Source: Earliella scabrosa (taxonomy: Eukaryota > Basidiomycota > Agaricomycetes > Polyporales > Polyporaceae). From it: a stretch of 64,000 nt of DNA. Below the pieces are notes generated by a model, which worked only from the letters and a program-made list of their open reading frames with translations, made no database searches and was not told the origin of the DNA. The stretch spans positions 248,001-312,000 of the forward strand of contig JABYQQ010000006.1 of NCBI GenBank assembly GCA_022605405.1. Direction: 5' to 3'. Below, piece by piece: positions 41,161-53,154 of this stretch; positions within the stretch are counted from its first letter, which is position 1, and every line of letters begins with the position of its first letter. The translations under genes and the position numbers were made by a program.

Positions 41161-43290
41161 ACATTTGGCCCAGGGCGGCTTTGAGATTCTTGAGCGTCAA
41201 GTTGCACAACGATGCAAGTCCCTCTTGGCATGCCTTGCGGAGAGGAAACCCATCTCACCGGATGATGAGGCTTGGCTGGACAACGACGCTAACCTTGTCA
41301 ATGAGAAAGCCATTCTCGACATCCTTATGGCTGCTCCGGATCCTCAACATACCCTGGAAGGACTCACGGAGAATCAGAAGATGGCAGTTTAGTGGCTGCA
41401 TGAGGCTGCAGGGCCTGTGGAGAAGGCTGCAGGTGGGAAACGGAAGCGTACGTGATGGATGGGCTTCACTGTCAACAGTCAGGCTGACTCAGGCTTCTGC
41501 AATAGGCCCTGTAGACCCAAAGACAACAGCTGGCCGCAAGGGGCCATTGCACTCCGACCTGCCAGCGCCGGCATTGGAGACCACCTCCAGCAAGAAGACG
41601 GCTCGCAGTGGCAAGAAGAACTCGACACTCAAGCAGCGCATCGAGATCCTCAACTGGCACAACACCCATGGCCATAACCAGTCCGACACCGTGCAGCATT
41701 GGAGCAAAATCTACCCCGAGCTCAACATTAAGCAGCCTCTCATCAGCTCATGGGTCGCAAAGGAGCAGGAAATCTGTGTGCTTGCTGAGGAGAGCAGCCG
41801 AGTTCCGGGGGCGATGTCTGCGAAGCGCACCTTTCAAACCCAGCACCCCAAAGTGCGCAAGATAATGGATCTGTGGGCGGTGCAGGCGCGGGCGGCAGGG
41901 GTACTTCTTACCAGCGATGTATTGCGTGCCAAATGGCGATGGTTTGCAAACTGTCTGGGTATTCCTGAGGGCGAGCAGCTCAGTCTCACCAATGGATGGC
42001 TGGAGTGATTCAAGAAGTGTCATGATCTGCAACATATCAAGAGACACGGTGAAGCTGCATCAGCAAAGGAGGATACTGTGGAGGCTGAACGCAAACAGAT
42101 TCAAGACATCATTAGTGAAGGGAGGTACCAGTTGCGGGATATATTCAATATGGACGAAACAGGTCTCTTCTATGGGTAAGTGTACTGGTTTACATTAGAC
42201 TGTTGTGCCTTGGATGCTGAGTCAGATAAAGCATGCCTCCCGATCGTGGCCTCGCTGTCCGAGCAATATCTGGCATGAAGGGGAACAAAGTTTGTCTGAC
42301 CTACGCCTTCACCATGAATGCAGACGGAACAGAGAAGCACAGTCCACTCATGATCGGCACGTGAAAGAAGCCCCGTTGCTTCAATCGCAAGTCTGGCCAG
42401 GAGCTCAGGTTCGACTACCACAACAACGCCAAAGCCTGGATGACGACTGTGATGTATCAGCAGTGTGGGATGCGCAGTTGAACGCCAAGGGCCGCAAGAT
42501 CCTCCTTCTTCAAGACAACTTCTCCGCACATGTGCCCCCAGACGATCTTGTTGCCATCAGGGTTGAGAACTTCGAAGCCAACCTCACCGCTCACGTTCAG
42601 CCAAACAATCAAGGGATCATCCGGTGCTTCAAGGCTCACTACCGGGCAAAATTCATTGAGCGCGCCATCAACCGCTATGACGCTGGTGTTGCAACAGACA
42701 AGATCTACGATATCAACCAGCTTGAGGCCATGCGACTGGCTACCGCTGCATGGTGTGAGGTCGATGTCAGTACGGTCTGACACTGCTGGCAGAAGGCCGG
42801 TATCCTGCCCAAGCTCAACAACAGTTCCCCTGCTCCTCGTCCCACCATCCCCATTGCTTCTCTCCTCCATCCCACCACCACCCCTCAGGATCCCATTCTC
42901 GAGGCAGAGGCAGCTGTCACTGAAGCACTGGATGGTCTCCAAGCAACTGGCATGTTGCGGAAGGCTGACTGGATGGACATCAATACCCTCCTCAATCTCC
43001 AGGCAGAGGTCGAGTTGACTCTGCAAGCTTCAAAGGAGGAAATTTTCCAGGCTGTCACTGCAACCGAAGACGACGAGCCTCGAGGGTCCGATTCCGATCC
43101 GGAGCCAGTTCCGACATGGAAGGAAGCTCTTCAAGCGGCTGCAGTTCTTTTCCAATACGTGGTGGAGTGCGACGGACCGGTGGCATGCAAGCTAGAAGAT
43201 GTACTGTTGTCGTTCTTGCACGAGACACGTGCTCAGGAACAGACAACAATGACAGACTCTCATATTACTGACTATTTTGCCCGCAAGTAG
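41160..43290 (+). pseudogene. Pogo-type (Tc1/mariner, CENP-B HTH) transposase, dead
   Basis: An N-terminal part (41160-41450) is followed by the DNA-binding region (KQRIEILNWHNTHG...QPLISSWV), NGWLE with an in-frame TGA at 42006, then KRHGEAASAKEDTVEAERK and the first catalytic block IFNMDETGLFYG (about 42142-42175). A 56-nt intron (42176-42231) leads to MPPDRGLAVRA and LTYAFTMNADGTEKHSPL, another TGA at 42362, then the second block LLLQDNFSAH (about 42500) and QPNNQGIIRCFKAHYR (about 42598), where this family normally has Asp in the QPND position. The C-terminus ends in the common ITDYFARK tail at 43287. Stops, frame changes and the D-to-N change mean no activity. Confidence 0.85.
42176..42231 (+). 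other. Intron in pogo-type transposase
   Basis: 56 nt, GTAAGTG donor, GCTGAG branch-like word, ATAAAG acceptor; removal joins GLFYG to MPPDRG in frame. Confidence 0.75.
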
Positions 43291-43439
43291 CCACATGTAT
43301 ACCTGTAAGGATGACAATGTTATGTCGAGCCTGTGGGTGCTTAGTATAACAAACATTGCGCTTCCATTGGGTGCCTATTCTCATAACCCATGGTTTAGGG
43401 TGTATCCCGAGGGGTATGGGTTATAAGGGTGTCGACTGT

Positions 43440-44320
43440 AAGTAGTGTTCAATGTCAAATAAGCACCCATAGCACAGCCACCACTTAGACACTCTTTTGG
43501 GTGCTTGTGGGCGCTGTTTTGATGCATGACATCACACTGTGACACTATCTACTTCAATGACTTCTCACTATGTGGTGCTATCACCATGTATTATATATCA
43601 TTCTGTTTGCATTTTATAGCTATATTTGAATAAATTACTCACTTAGTATAATTAACAACAACTAAATCATCATGTGCAGTACACTGCTATAGCCAGACAT
43701 GTGACATATTTTCTAGCTTCACTTCACTCTTTTCCAGATTCTTCCATCCTTCTTTCACCACACCACACTGCTGTATCTCAATGCATTGCATTGATGCAGT
43801 TAGATATGTTCAAAAATTGATCAAATATGAACAGTCACCCATGCTCTACTCCATTAGTCATAACACTGTGATGTTGTATAGATGATTCGTCTATTATTCT
43901 GTTGACTTTCTATCAATCAATTTATAACAGTGGTTTCAAAATGTTGTATTTCTGACACACATCATATACTATAAACTACTGTTAAGCACATGGTTATGGA
44001 CACTGAATACCCAGTATACTTCACATTCACCAGCACATTCACCAGTGGTAGTTGATGAATTTGATTTTATAAGAATATATGGTGTTCTTGAACTGTCCAT
44101 TTATCAACTGACATATATCCAATGGTCTTTGTTAATATCCTTCAACTTCTATATACTAATTGCATATATTGAAGACCTTATGTGATACATCATGCATGCA
44201 TTAGATAGAAAGCTTGTATGAATTGTTAACATTCATACCATTTGTCTTCTGCTGTATCATATACGTTTTGCTGTAGCAATACAGAAAGTACAATATATCT
44301 CTAGCAGTTAAAATAAAACA
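43440..44320. repeat. ~880-bp AT-rich repeat, copy 1
   Basis: Matches 49020-49888 in direct orientation with moderate divergence (shared words: AAGCACCCATAGCACAGCCAC-like start, TGACATCACACTGTGACAC, ATATATCATTCTGTTTGCATTTTA). Very AT-rich, no gene. Confidence 0.65.
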
Positions 44321-44596
44321 CTCATCAATCATTCATGCCATACATGGCCCACTTAAAACCAAGTTTCTATCTGCCAGAATATGGAGTGAAGGTCGAGAGC
44401 GCTGCCAATTTGCTTGTCGCATGGCAACCAGGCATGTGGCATGGGACCAGCCTCTGCAACTGCAAGCCTGATGATCTTATGAAGACCATCCATTGTCACC
44501 TCGCCCCGACTCACATCATGTTGGGAAAAGTATGTCGCCTGCAACTTCTTAGCTGAAGCACGAGCTGGATGATGGGGGATATGGAACTGATGTCGA

Positions 44597-45011
44597 TGTT
44601 GGCTGCAGGGCACCTCAGAGCAGTCACAATGGCCTAGGCCGAGCTCTGTGAAGTCTAATATATTGCAGATGACAATATCACCCATCTAGGTTGAGCTCTG
44701 TGAAGTCTAATGACACCAGAGCTTGACAAGGGGGAAGATTGCAGTGTGGGCTACATCGTGGAAAGAGACTGTACAGTTCTGTGCACAATAAGGTGCTGAA
44801 AATCAATAAAGAAAAAATGACAAGGCAAAAGTGCCTAAAAGTGCGAGGGTTCAGTTCTGGGAGTGGGCAAAAGTGTTAACATTTTATATCTCAGAAACGG
44901 CACACAATCTCTGTGCGCCAATTGGAGTGTTGGTCGAACGCACTGCCAGTGACCCTCCTGCAAAGTTGTGACTTGATGTGGTCACAGGAACTCCCACTAT
45001 CACGCAATACA
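44597..45011 (-). repeat. Copia solo LTR, diverged
   Basis: Starts TGTTGGCTGCAGGGC, the complement of the Copia LTR 3' end, and follows the LTR at 3881-4270 to near its start, with many transitions and a ~25-bp insertion near 44845. No internal Copia sequence beside it. Confidence 0.75.
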
Positions 45012-45322
45012 AGTGTTCGTACGAGAAAGTTGCAGACGCACCCAAACAAGTGTACAAGTGGTTGAAGCAGGCTATTCCGTCAGAGTATCAGCAGGAGATC
45101 GCCTTCAACGGTATCATGGTAGAACATCTTTGTAAATTCCAGCGTACCAAGGACATTGATTGTGTGGTAGTATTACTTGTTGTGCAATGCTCCAGTAGAA
45201 TGTGCAGCCAAAAGATGGTTGAAATTAGTACGGTGACTAGAATTCATAAAACAACAATGTAAGGTATTGTATTGATGAAGATGTTAATGATAAGCGAGAG
45301 GTTGAGGAGTAATGTACATATG

Positions 45323-46726
45323 TCACCAAAAGAAATATCTGAGCGAGGATTGTAAGAGGGTCATAAGCTGGTCGTGAGAGCTGGTAGAGCGATCTGCGAG
45401 ACATAGACGCTTCATGGTGCCTTGAGGAGGTTTGTCACCCTTGTCTGACTCCTCCTCCGTGCTGTCTCCATATCCCACCTTACACTTGATCTTCTTCAGC
45501 AGCGACACTGGCGCTTTGGCAATTGCTTTGATGGCTGTGATGTTGTAGTCCTGAATAGATGCACCATCAGATACTTGATACCAACCCCCCATCTGCCAGC
45601 AGAAGAACCACATGCCGCTTCAGCTTCACAACTCAGCAGACAAAGTGCACGCATCTTGGGCACAAATACATAGTCGTGGTGACCAACCCTCACAGCTTGA
45701 AAGCTGACAACTTCAACCATATTGATCAGGTCAAAGAACTCAGGCTTATACTGCTCAAAAGTGATGCTGAAGAAGGGTTTGAGAACTTGGGGAAGAGATG
45801 TCATTGGGATGGATGTACTCTATTTTGTTGTGAGAGGCATGCAAGGTGCATTTCCAATAGTCCACATGATTCTCTGCAGTGTGGACCTCTGTGTAAAGAA
45901 GGGGACAGAAGACATTGAACGGATCAACAAGCTGGCCAAGATCCTGCTTCTTCTCCCCTTCTCTGTGCTTTGTAGACATCAGTATCCGATCACTGAATGT
46001 CAATGTCAGGCTCTCCCCTCCATCGCATCCAGGAGCCCAGGTGTGCATTAACACCCCCTTGCTGAAAGGTGCATCTTGAAGGCATGATATATGGTGCTTA
46101 CTCCGCACACCACAGAATTGAAGTGTTGTGATCCTAAGCCTGTCAGCATGACACTTTGCTTCATGTCAATCAGGCGGTTCTGGTTATGTGGAATGCTTGG
46201 CGGTAAATAGTCAACACAAGTCAAGGTGAATAGATGGTGGATGTAACTTACTGAAACTGACAAAGGGGCAGTAACGTGGACTTCAACAAGAACCCCTGCA
46301 GCTTCATCACAACTTCTTCAACATCTCCAGCACGGGCAGGTTCCTGTTACACCGGCATCAGACAGCGACTGTTGCGTCGCTCCAGCACATACGCAAACTT
46401 GGCGAAGTTGACATTCTAGAAGTGGGTTGGTGAGAAGCCATTCTACTTGCTGTACATATGCATCACAGCTTACATTGCCGATGATGTACAGCTCACAGAA
46501 AGAGGGCCCATTATCTGCTGCAATGGGCGGCTCCATTTTTTTCTCAAGAAGTTCCTCTAATGTCATGGTCAACACAAAGAACTACTGAACCGTGAGCAGA
46601 CATATGATATTTCCGAAGGTTTGTGTGGAGCTGAGCAAGATACGACATCATGATGCCAGGCAGAACAAGGGACAAGAGACAGGGGGAAGAATGGAATGAT
46701 GGAGGCAGAATGACAGCGGGAAACAC
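45323..46726 (-). pseudogene. Unrecognised multi-exon gene fragments
   Basis: Successive open pieces on minus: 46726-46544, 46575-46400 (MTLEELLEKKMEPPIAADNG), 46141-46040, 46040-45755 (LTFSDRILMSTKHREGEKKQD), 45804-45496 (KPFFSITFEQYKPEFFDLIN) and 45540-45323 (KIKCKVGYGDSTEEESDKGDK). They look like exons of one protein with small introns, bounded by the inverted ends of the element, so capture of a host gene is possible. I recognise no domain. Confidence 0.4.
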
Positions 46727-47189
46727 CCTCTACAATACTCCACTTGTTGTGAAGTGGGCCATTGTCTGGCAGGGCACGATTGATGAGGAAGGGAATAATT
46801 TACATAGAAATGATATATGAATTTATAATAATCAACAATGTTTGGCTTAAGTGTGTGCTAGAGTTTCTATTACACGGAACTGCTTATATTGTTTAAAATC
46901 AGGTGTAAACCACTTCAGTCAGTAGCTCATTGTGTAGCCACAGGCCATACGATTCTAATGGTATATAACACTATGTATTTTAAATGAAAACTGAGTGTGC
47001 TAGGATTGAAACAAACTTGCCTACATTGAGATGTTCCAAATCCGGCATCATAGGCACCCAATGCTGTGCTCAAGCGCCCATTCACCATGCGCAAAACAGC
47101 CCATCCTTCCCGATATGGGCAAGTTTATTTCTGTTCTAACTCACTCAGTTATGATCGAAAACATATGAAATTATAGTCAATATGTTCCC

Positions 47190-47548
47190 ACGACATGTGG
47201 CTACAATTCGAGGTGGTCATTCGTTTAAGCGCCCATCGGCCGAAGCTTCAAAAACGAGTGCGACATGTGGCCAGCATGTCGCACAAATCATCGGATTTGT
47301 CGGCATTTGGGCGCTTATTTGCGCGCCAAGGTGGCAGTGCCATGGGCGCCTGAGGGTCAGGCCAACCCTAGCCTAGGGCTAGAGTCAGTAAACAGTTTCT
47401 TACTGGGCGTCTGCTACAGTAAATACAGTTACTTACTTGGAGTAAGCGGAGTATGAAAGATATTCTCACGGGCTCAGGTTTGCGTGACGCGGAATGGCGG
47501 AGAATGTCGTACTTAAAGGACGATCTCTTCGTTCCTCATCAATCGTAA
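47190..47548. repeat. MITE-like copy of the 39.5-39.9 kb repeat
   Basis: About 360 bp closely matching 39515-39875, ending CTCATCAATCGTAA at 47535-47548. Contains TAAGCGCCCA...TGGGCGCTTA inverted halves (47226-47318) around a TGCGACATG/CATGTCGCA hairpin. Confidence 0.7.
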
Positions 47549-48926
47549 AACGTCGCACTAATAGCCATCACTGTGACGCTTGGCTTGCCTCCCCCTCCAT
47601 CTCCCTGACCAGCAACTCCCCTCCGAACCGACCACCTGTTAGTATACCTAGCTACGCGTCTGCCTACCATAGGGCCCGGCCCTCAAGGGCAATAAACAAG
47701 GATTTCAAAAAAAAAATAAAAGACAGCGGGAAGAAGGGCATGCTAAGAGCAGAACCACAGTGGAGACTGGGGGGAGAAGAAGAAAGCGGGGCTCAAGTGC
47801 GTTGGTATATGCAAGGGACTTTGTGCAACCTCTGCGGAACGGGCACAGTGGCATCGTCATCTCAATTAGCACACTTTGGAACTTCTCTCTGTCCAGAGTG
47901 TTTCATGTTCTTCCGGTCACTGCTTGCAAGCCCATTCAGGCTGCACAGGTGACTCTCTTCAGGCAGCAGGCAGAAGAGCTATGCTGGCAAAGCGACTAGA
48001 TGCAGCGGCTGCCCTGCACCTGCATCACATTCTTTCTCTTCATGCAAGGTGCAGAGATGTCTACCTAGTCTTAATGGGTGTCACTTTCTATGTTTATGTG
48101 GTCGCTGACCATCATATACTGACCCACATCTTCATACAGGGATGTAGAATAAAGAGTGGCATGTGCGCTTTGTAAATTCTGGCTCATTTTGCCTATTAAT
48201 AATTGTGCACTCCTGCCGTGGTTGCATACTTTAAGACAACTGCGCCCTTGCCCAGCCGCCTCATGGCTGCACCGATTGGTTGGTGTTTGGGGACCATGGT
48301 GTTCAGGGTTTTAGGCCTGGAGAGTTGTAAAGGTACGGAGCTCCTCTGTTCTCTCCAGAGTTCAATTTCTCCTGCTAAGGCAACCTCTCAGGGCGGCCAG
48401 ATGACTCCTGCGAAGGGTACCTCTGGGTATGGTGTCGCATACATGTTTTGCAGATTACATGCTAACTTGCTCTTTACAGTGCAAAGGGGACCCGTGGTTG
48501 CTCAACTGCTACGAAGGCTCATATGTGCATATATTGTTTGATTTCCATGGATGTCAGCTGACTGGCGCAGACCTGAGGAGGTTCCTTCTGACCTCGATTG
48601 TGATGAGAATCCTCTGGTCGTCAATACAATGTGAGTTTTTAAGTATTCCTTTCTTTAACATGTCTGACACTGTGTTACAGCAAAAAGGGCGATCGTGGTC
48701 GGGTCAAAGCCAGAGAGGAGAGGTGGGTTCTGTGTGCCGTCTTATTTCTTCTATTGCTGACAAGGTGCTCAGTCCTGAGGTACCACCTCCAGTGGATGAT
48801 GAGGCGGATGAAGTTGATGAGGATGAGGTGGAGAGAGAGTGTGGCGATGTGGATGATGAGGACAACCTCGAGGAGGCCACAGTGGAGGACATCTCGTGAG
48901 TGACTGCCTTCTTCTTCTCCACTTGA
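47549..48926 (+). other. Possible gene relic with acidic end, unassigned
   Basis: The frame at 48429-48899 ends in a very acidic stretch (DDEADEVDEDEVERECGDVDDEDN) before a stop at 48899. Upstream frames (47494-47952, 48203-48541) are low quality, and the 47760-48000 stretch has CxxC pairs by chance or descent. I cannot join them into a model. The stretch sits between two end motifs (47535 and 48927). Confidence 0.3.
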
Positions 48927-49020
48927 TTACGATTGATGAGGTACAAAGAAATCGTTCTGTATGCAGCCAGACACCAGCCAGACAGATGTCATCATGATCT
49001 GTGCCTGTGGGAATTGTTTT
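48927..49020 (+). repeat. End motif TTACGATTGATGAG and subterminal block
   Basis: TTACGATTGATGAG at 48927-48940, followed by AAGAAATCGTTCTGTATGCAG, a block repeated at 54156-54200. Leads into the AT-rich repeat at 49020. Confidence 0.6.
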
Positions 49021-49888
49021 GAAACTCAGCTTACAATAGTAAGTAGCAGTACTTACTAGATATGTACTGTTAAACACTCGATAAGCGCCCATAGCACAGC
49101 CACTATTTAGCTGCTATTTTGGGCGCTTTTTTATGTGTGACATCACACTGTGACACTGTCACTCACACTGCACAACTTCAACAACTTCTTACAATGTGGT
49201 GCTATATATCATTCTGTTTGCATTTTACAGCTCTATTTGGCTAAATTACTTATAGATTAAAATCATCGATGACTGAGTCACTATCTGTATTATACTACTG
49301 TAGCTGGACATATGACTTCATATTCAACTTTTCTGCAGGTTCTTTCACCCTTATTTAACCACACCACACCACTGTATGTTAATGTGTTACACTGATTTTT
49401 TAATCGATAAGATATCAACAGCCACCTATACTCTGCTACTTTGATAATAATTGTGTGATGCTGTATCAATAGTTAAGATGTTCTTTTATTAATCATCTAT
49501 AAATCAATCCATAGAAAGTAATTGCATGATGTTGTGCTTCTGAGACACATCAATTATAATATATCACTATCAAGTATGTGATTATAAATACTACCTATCT
49601 AGTATATTTCACATTGGCTGGTAGTATGTACTTTATCAGACTTTGAAATAATATGTTTGCAAGCTATAGTATTCTTGAACTGTTCAATCATTAATTGATG
49701 TATATCAAATGGTGGCCACTATATATGTATAAACTTCTATATACTAATTGTACTCATTAAAAACTGATATGGCACATTATGTTAAATAGAAAGCTCAACT
49801 TGCCTTAATTGCCAATATTTATATCATCTATCTTCTGCTGTATCTTTGTATAAATACAGATGCAATATGTATGTAGCAATTAAACACA
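49020..49888. repeat. ~880-bp AT-rich repeat, copy 2
   Basis: Direct copy of 43440-44320. No gene. Followed by an end motif variant (ATCAATCATTCATGCCAGACATG) at about 49890. Confidence 0.65.
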
Positions 49889-49927
49889 CATCAATCATTC
49901 ATGCCAGACATGACCTATTTTAAACCA

Positions 49928-50622
49928 AGTCTGACTTTGGTAATAGCAGTGACGACGACAAGGCCTCTGCTCGCCAGAGCAAGACCAAGAGCATTGCTAA
50001 GGTTGATGACTCTAAGGAGGTCAAATACGTTGAAGTCGACACCTGCCTTGCCAAGAGAAGCGGTCGTGCAGTTACTTCCAACAGTCTCCGTGCCTGGTAC
50101 GCAGTCTAACTCTCTTTCATGAATTTCATAGCTAATCTGCTCCTAGTTGCTCTTGTAAGAAGGGCAAGGTTCCTGAGTGTTAAGGCAGTTTCTCACCTCA
50201 GTATGTCTGTGTCTTGCTATTGATGTGCATGCTCACTGTCCTGCAAAAAGAATTTGGCTGTCAACAAGCCCAAGTTCAGCGTGGCTGCAACTGCAGCCAC
50301 TCCGTCACCCAAGAAGCGTGGCCAAGTGTAAGTGCTCTCAGATTTGCTGCAGTCATTAGCAAGGCTAATGAATGTTGAGATTAGATTGTATTCTGACAAT
50401 GACTCTGAGTCTGAGTGGGTGATATTAATAAGTAACATCTCTTTTTGCTGACCACACCTCTAGAGTGTCGCCCTCGAAGAAGCGCATCACATGAGTTGAT
50501 CCCCATCTTGCCAACATGATCTCTTTGACTAATGATTATCAGAACCCCCCTGGAGAAAGATGACGATGTCATCATGGTGGAGGACACTCCTCCTTGCACT
50601 GTGAAGAAGAGTATAAGACAGT
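49928..50622 (+). CDS. Unrecognised gene with several tiny exons
   Basis: An in-frame stretch from about 49928 to 50098 (SSDDDKASARQSKTKSIAKV...KRSGRAVTSNSLRAW) ends at a GTACGC donor. Further short charged pieces follow: KKNLAVNKPKFSVAATA with PSPKKRGQ (50248-50328, before GTAAGT), SPSKKRIT (50472-50494) and EKDDDVIMVEDTPP (about 50550-50592). The basic, Ser/Pro/Lys-rich composition suggests a nuclear protein fragment, but no family is recognised and no start codon can be fixed. Confidence 0.4.
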
Positions 50623-50629
50623 AAGGCAA

Positions 50630-51514
50630 TCTAAGACCAATAAGTAAATTAAGCCGAGTGTTCTAAGACAAATATGTAGAATTAAGTAGAGGCAAGATTT
50701 TGCTAATGCTTATTGTGGACTCAGAATCTGATGGATTGCCATGCTGTTTGCTGTATCTTATCAAGGCCCAATAGAGGTATGTTCACATAACTCCTGCCAT
50801 TCAGATGTGCTTTTAATTCCACTAGATTCTCTTATCAGCTCTAAATTACAGTGTATACTATGGTAAGTTAGCTTATGAACATGAATATACCCCCACTCAT
50901 TAATGGATAGTAAGCCTGCACACACTTTTCCCTTTTTTGGAAGGCGCATGCTTGTGCACTCACACACAATGGACTTGTTTTTTTAATCACTCACAGTTGA
51001 CGCTCAGACATTTGAGCACTTAAAGACACGTTTTACGATCTGTGGGGGCCCCTCAATGGGGCAGAAATGGATATATTTGTACTCTGCATGTGTGATTTAG
51101 TGATTGGGCAGTATAGCATAATGATTTTATGACGGTGAAGAAGACTTTGTAGCGTCTGAATTTCAGATCTGACAGCACCACTATAAGTTGGGATTACTTC
51201 TGAGTAGTAGCTAATGGACAGAATTCGACATCCAGAACCCTCTCTTGTTGATTTGAGGCTACAGAAGATATACATCTAATACATGTGATGGCACCCTGGC
51301 CCCCATGGCAGTGCTACCACTTGCAGTTCAGGCATTTTTATAATTATTTTGACCTAAAAATGTTTCAGGAGCACTTGATATGAACTGGTGCGGTAGATAG
51401 CTGCAGAATGAGTGTCTTTGAGTGCTCAAATGTCTGAGCATCAACTGTGAGTGATAAAGAAGACAAGTCCGTTGCGTGCAAGTGCGCAAGCATGCACTTT
51501 CTGAAAAAGAGAAA
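50630..51514. other. AT-rich spacer, no gene seen
   Basis: No credible coding region. An inverted pair of related words (CATTTGAGCACT near 51011 and AGTGCTCAAATG near 51421) brackets about 400 bp, hinting at another small inverted-repeat element. Confidence 0.4.
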
Positions 51515-52415
51515 AGTGTGTGCAGGCTTACTATCCATCAATGAGTGGGGGTATATTCATATTTATAAGCTAATTTACCATAGTATACACTGTAATTCAT
51601 CTGTGGATGTACATCTTACAGATATAACAGAATGTTACTCAGTTAACAGTAAATATTTGGCTCAATTGTATTCAGAATGTTTTCGAAGCAGTTTCATTGA
51701 ACAGAGCTTATTGTTCTGATTTCAATGATATATAATACTCCATTGATTGATTAGAAACTGACAGAGATATACATTCAAGTCAATACTTATAACTCTGCCT
51801 GCTGAATTTGACAGCATAGGCACTCACCTAGTATCCATGAGATGCGAAAAAAACAGCCCAGCTTTCCCAATTTGGGCAATTGTATTTTGACTTTAATGCA
51901 TACAGTTTTGATTAAAAACATCTAGTAATATATACCATTTGGTTCCCACAATTTATGGCTACAATCTGTAATTATCAGAAGTCATGTGACCAGGAGCTGT
52001 TGAGCACCATCAGCTGAAAATCTGAAGTTTCCCCAGATTGAAGCAAGGCTGGCAAAACTTCTGATTTTTGGCCATTCGGGTGCTTATTTTGCATTTATAG
52101 AGTATACAAGCCCAGTTCAAGCTTCAATTACTATATAACTACTAATAGTGTGCAATGCGTAGAACAAAAACAAAGCCAGCCATGGTGGCAGTGCTGTGGG
52201 CGTCTAGCAGGGTCCCGTGCGGCTCAGCCAACCCAGTCTAGGGTTGGCTCAGTAAAAAACTTTGTTACAGGTGCTTATGTCAGCGCTTACTCTGCTTTTA
52301 CTCTGCGTAATCGGAGATTGAATATTATTTCCATGGGCACAACTTTCCGTCAAGCGTTTTGGTGGAAAGCATTGCCCTTAAAGGATGATTTCTTCAATTC
52401 TCTCATCAATCGTAA
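51515..52415. repeat. Second copy of the ~0.9-1.0-kb repeat
   Basis: Matches 38820-39875 and 53155-54070; ends CTCATCAATCGTAA at 52402-52415. A further right end follows at 52588-52601. Confidence 0.65.
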
Positions 52416-52601
52416 ATCCTGTGTCAGGGGTTGATGGTAAGGAACATTGTAACTGGTGCTTATGTTATCCCTTACCACAGCATAAGCAGCAGGTAATCAG
52501 TGTTTAAATTCTATTCCCACAGGGTCAAAAAGGCATTTGGTATATAAGTGGTAATGTTGCCCCCTAAAGAATGATTTCTTCAATACTCTCATCAATCGTA
52601 A

Positions 52602-52928
52602 TTGTGCAGTGACATCCAGCAGATAGTGACTGCTTTAGTTGTGGAGGTGACAAAGTTGCTCTACACTGCACCTGCACCTGTAGTTTCCCTTTCTCCTCTC
52701 CCTCCCTGCCCACCTTGTGACAGCCTGCAGCATCTTAAAGTCACCATAGGCATCCCCTCTGCTGTGCACAAAGACTCACTAGCCAAACTCTTGGCCTCTC
52801 AGCTTAAGTGTGAGATTGACACTAGTTATAATGAGTCTAACATCATTGAACTGGTTGAAGCCCGCATGCATGACATCTGTTGCCTTCCCAATGGCAGCCT
52901 GGTGGTTCACACCACCTCTCAAGAGTAG
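52602..52928 (+). CDS. Unrecognised open frame, 108 codons
   Basis: The frame runs from 52602 to 52928 between the end motifs at 52588 and 53190. It reads as plausible protein (HKDSLAKLLASQLKCEIDTS, NESNIIELVEARMHDICC) but no domain is recognised and no intron boundaries are clear. Confidence 0.3.
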   Translation: MCSDIQQIVTALVVEVTKLLYTAPAPVVSLSPLPPCPPCDSLQHLKVTIGIPSAVHKDSLAKLLASQLKCEIDTSYNESNIIELVEARMHDICCLPNGSLVVHTTSQE

Positions 52929-53154
52929 GCTGACCTTCTCTTACGGCATGATGGTGTGTGGCTCCCCAATTTTACAAGCCTTCGAGTTGCATGGGTCAAG
53001 TGCAAGTCCTTTATGGTTGCAGTGTCAGTCCCCACTGGATTCAGCCCCATGGCACCAGATGTGCCCAAATCACTCTGGCTCAAGAACTCAGGTGTGATTG
53101 ACTCAAAGAAGGTTTTCTAGATACTCTGCTGGCTGCATGTCTGTTTCTCTTCTA

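Larger units (their letters stand above)
44321..46787. mobile_element. 2.47-kb element with ~40-bp inverted ends, carrying gene fragments
   Basis: Left end CTCATCAATCATTCATGCCATACATGG-type at 44321 and inverted right end at 46743-46787 share about 40 bp. It contains a Copia solo LTR (44597-45011) and minus-strand coding fragments (46726 to about 45320), but no transposase. Confidence 0.6.
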
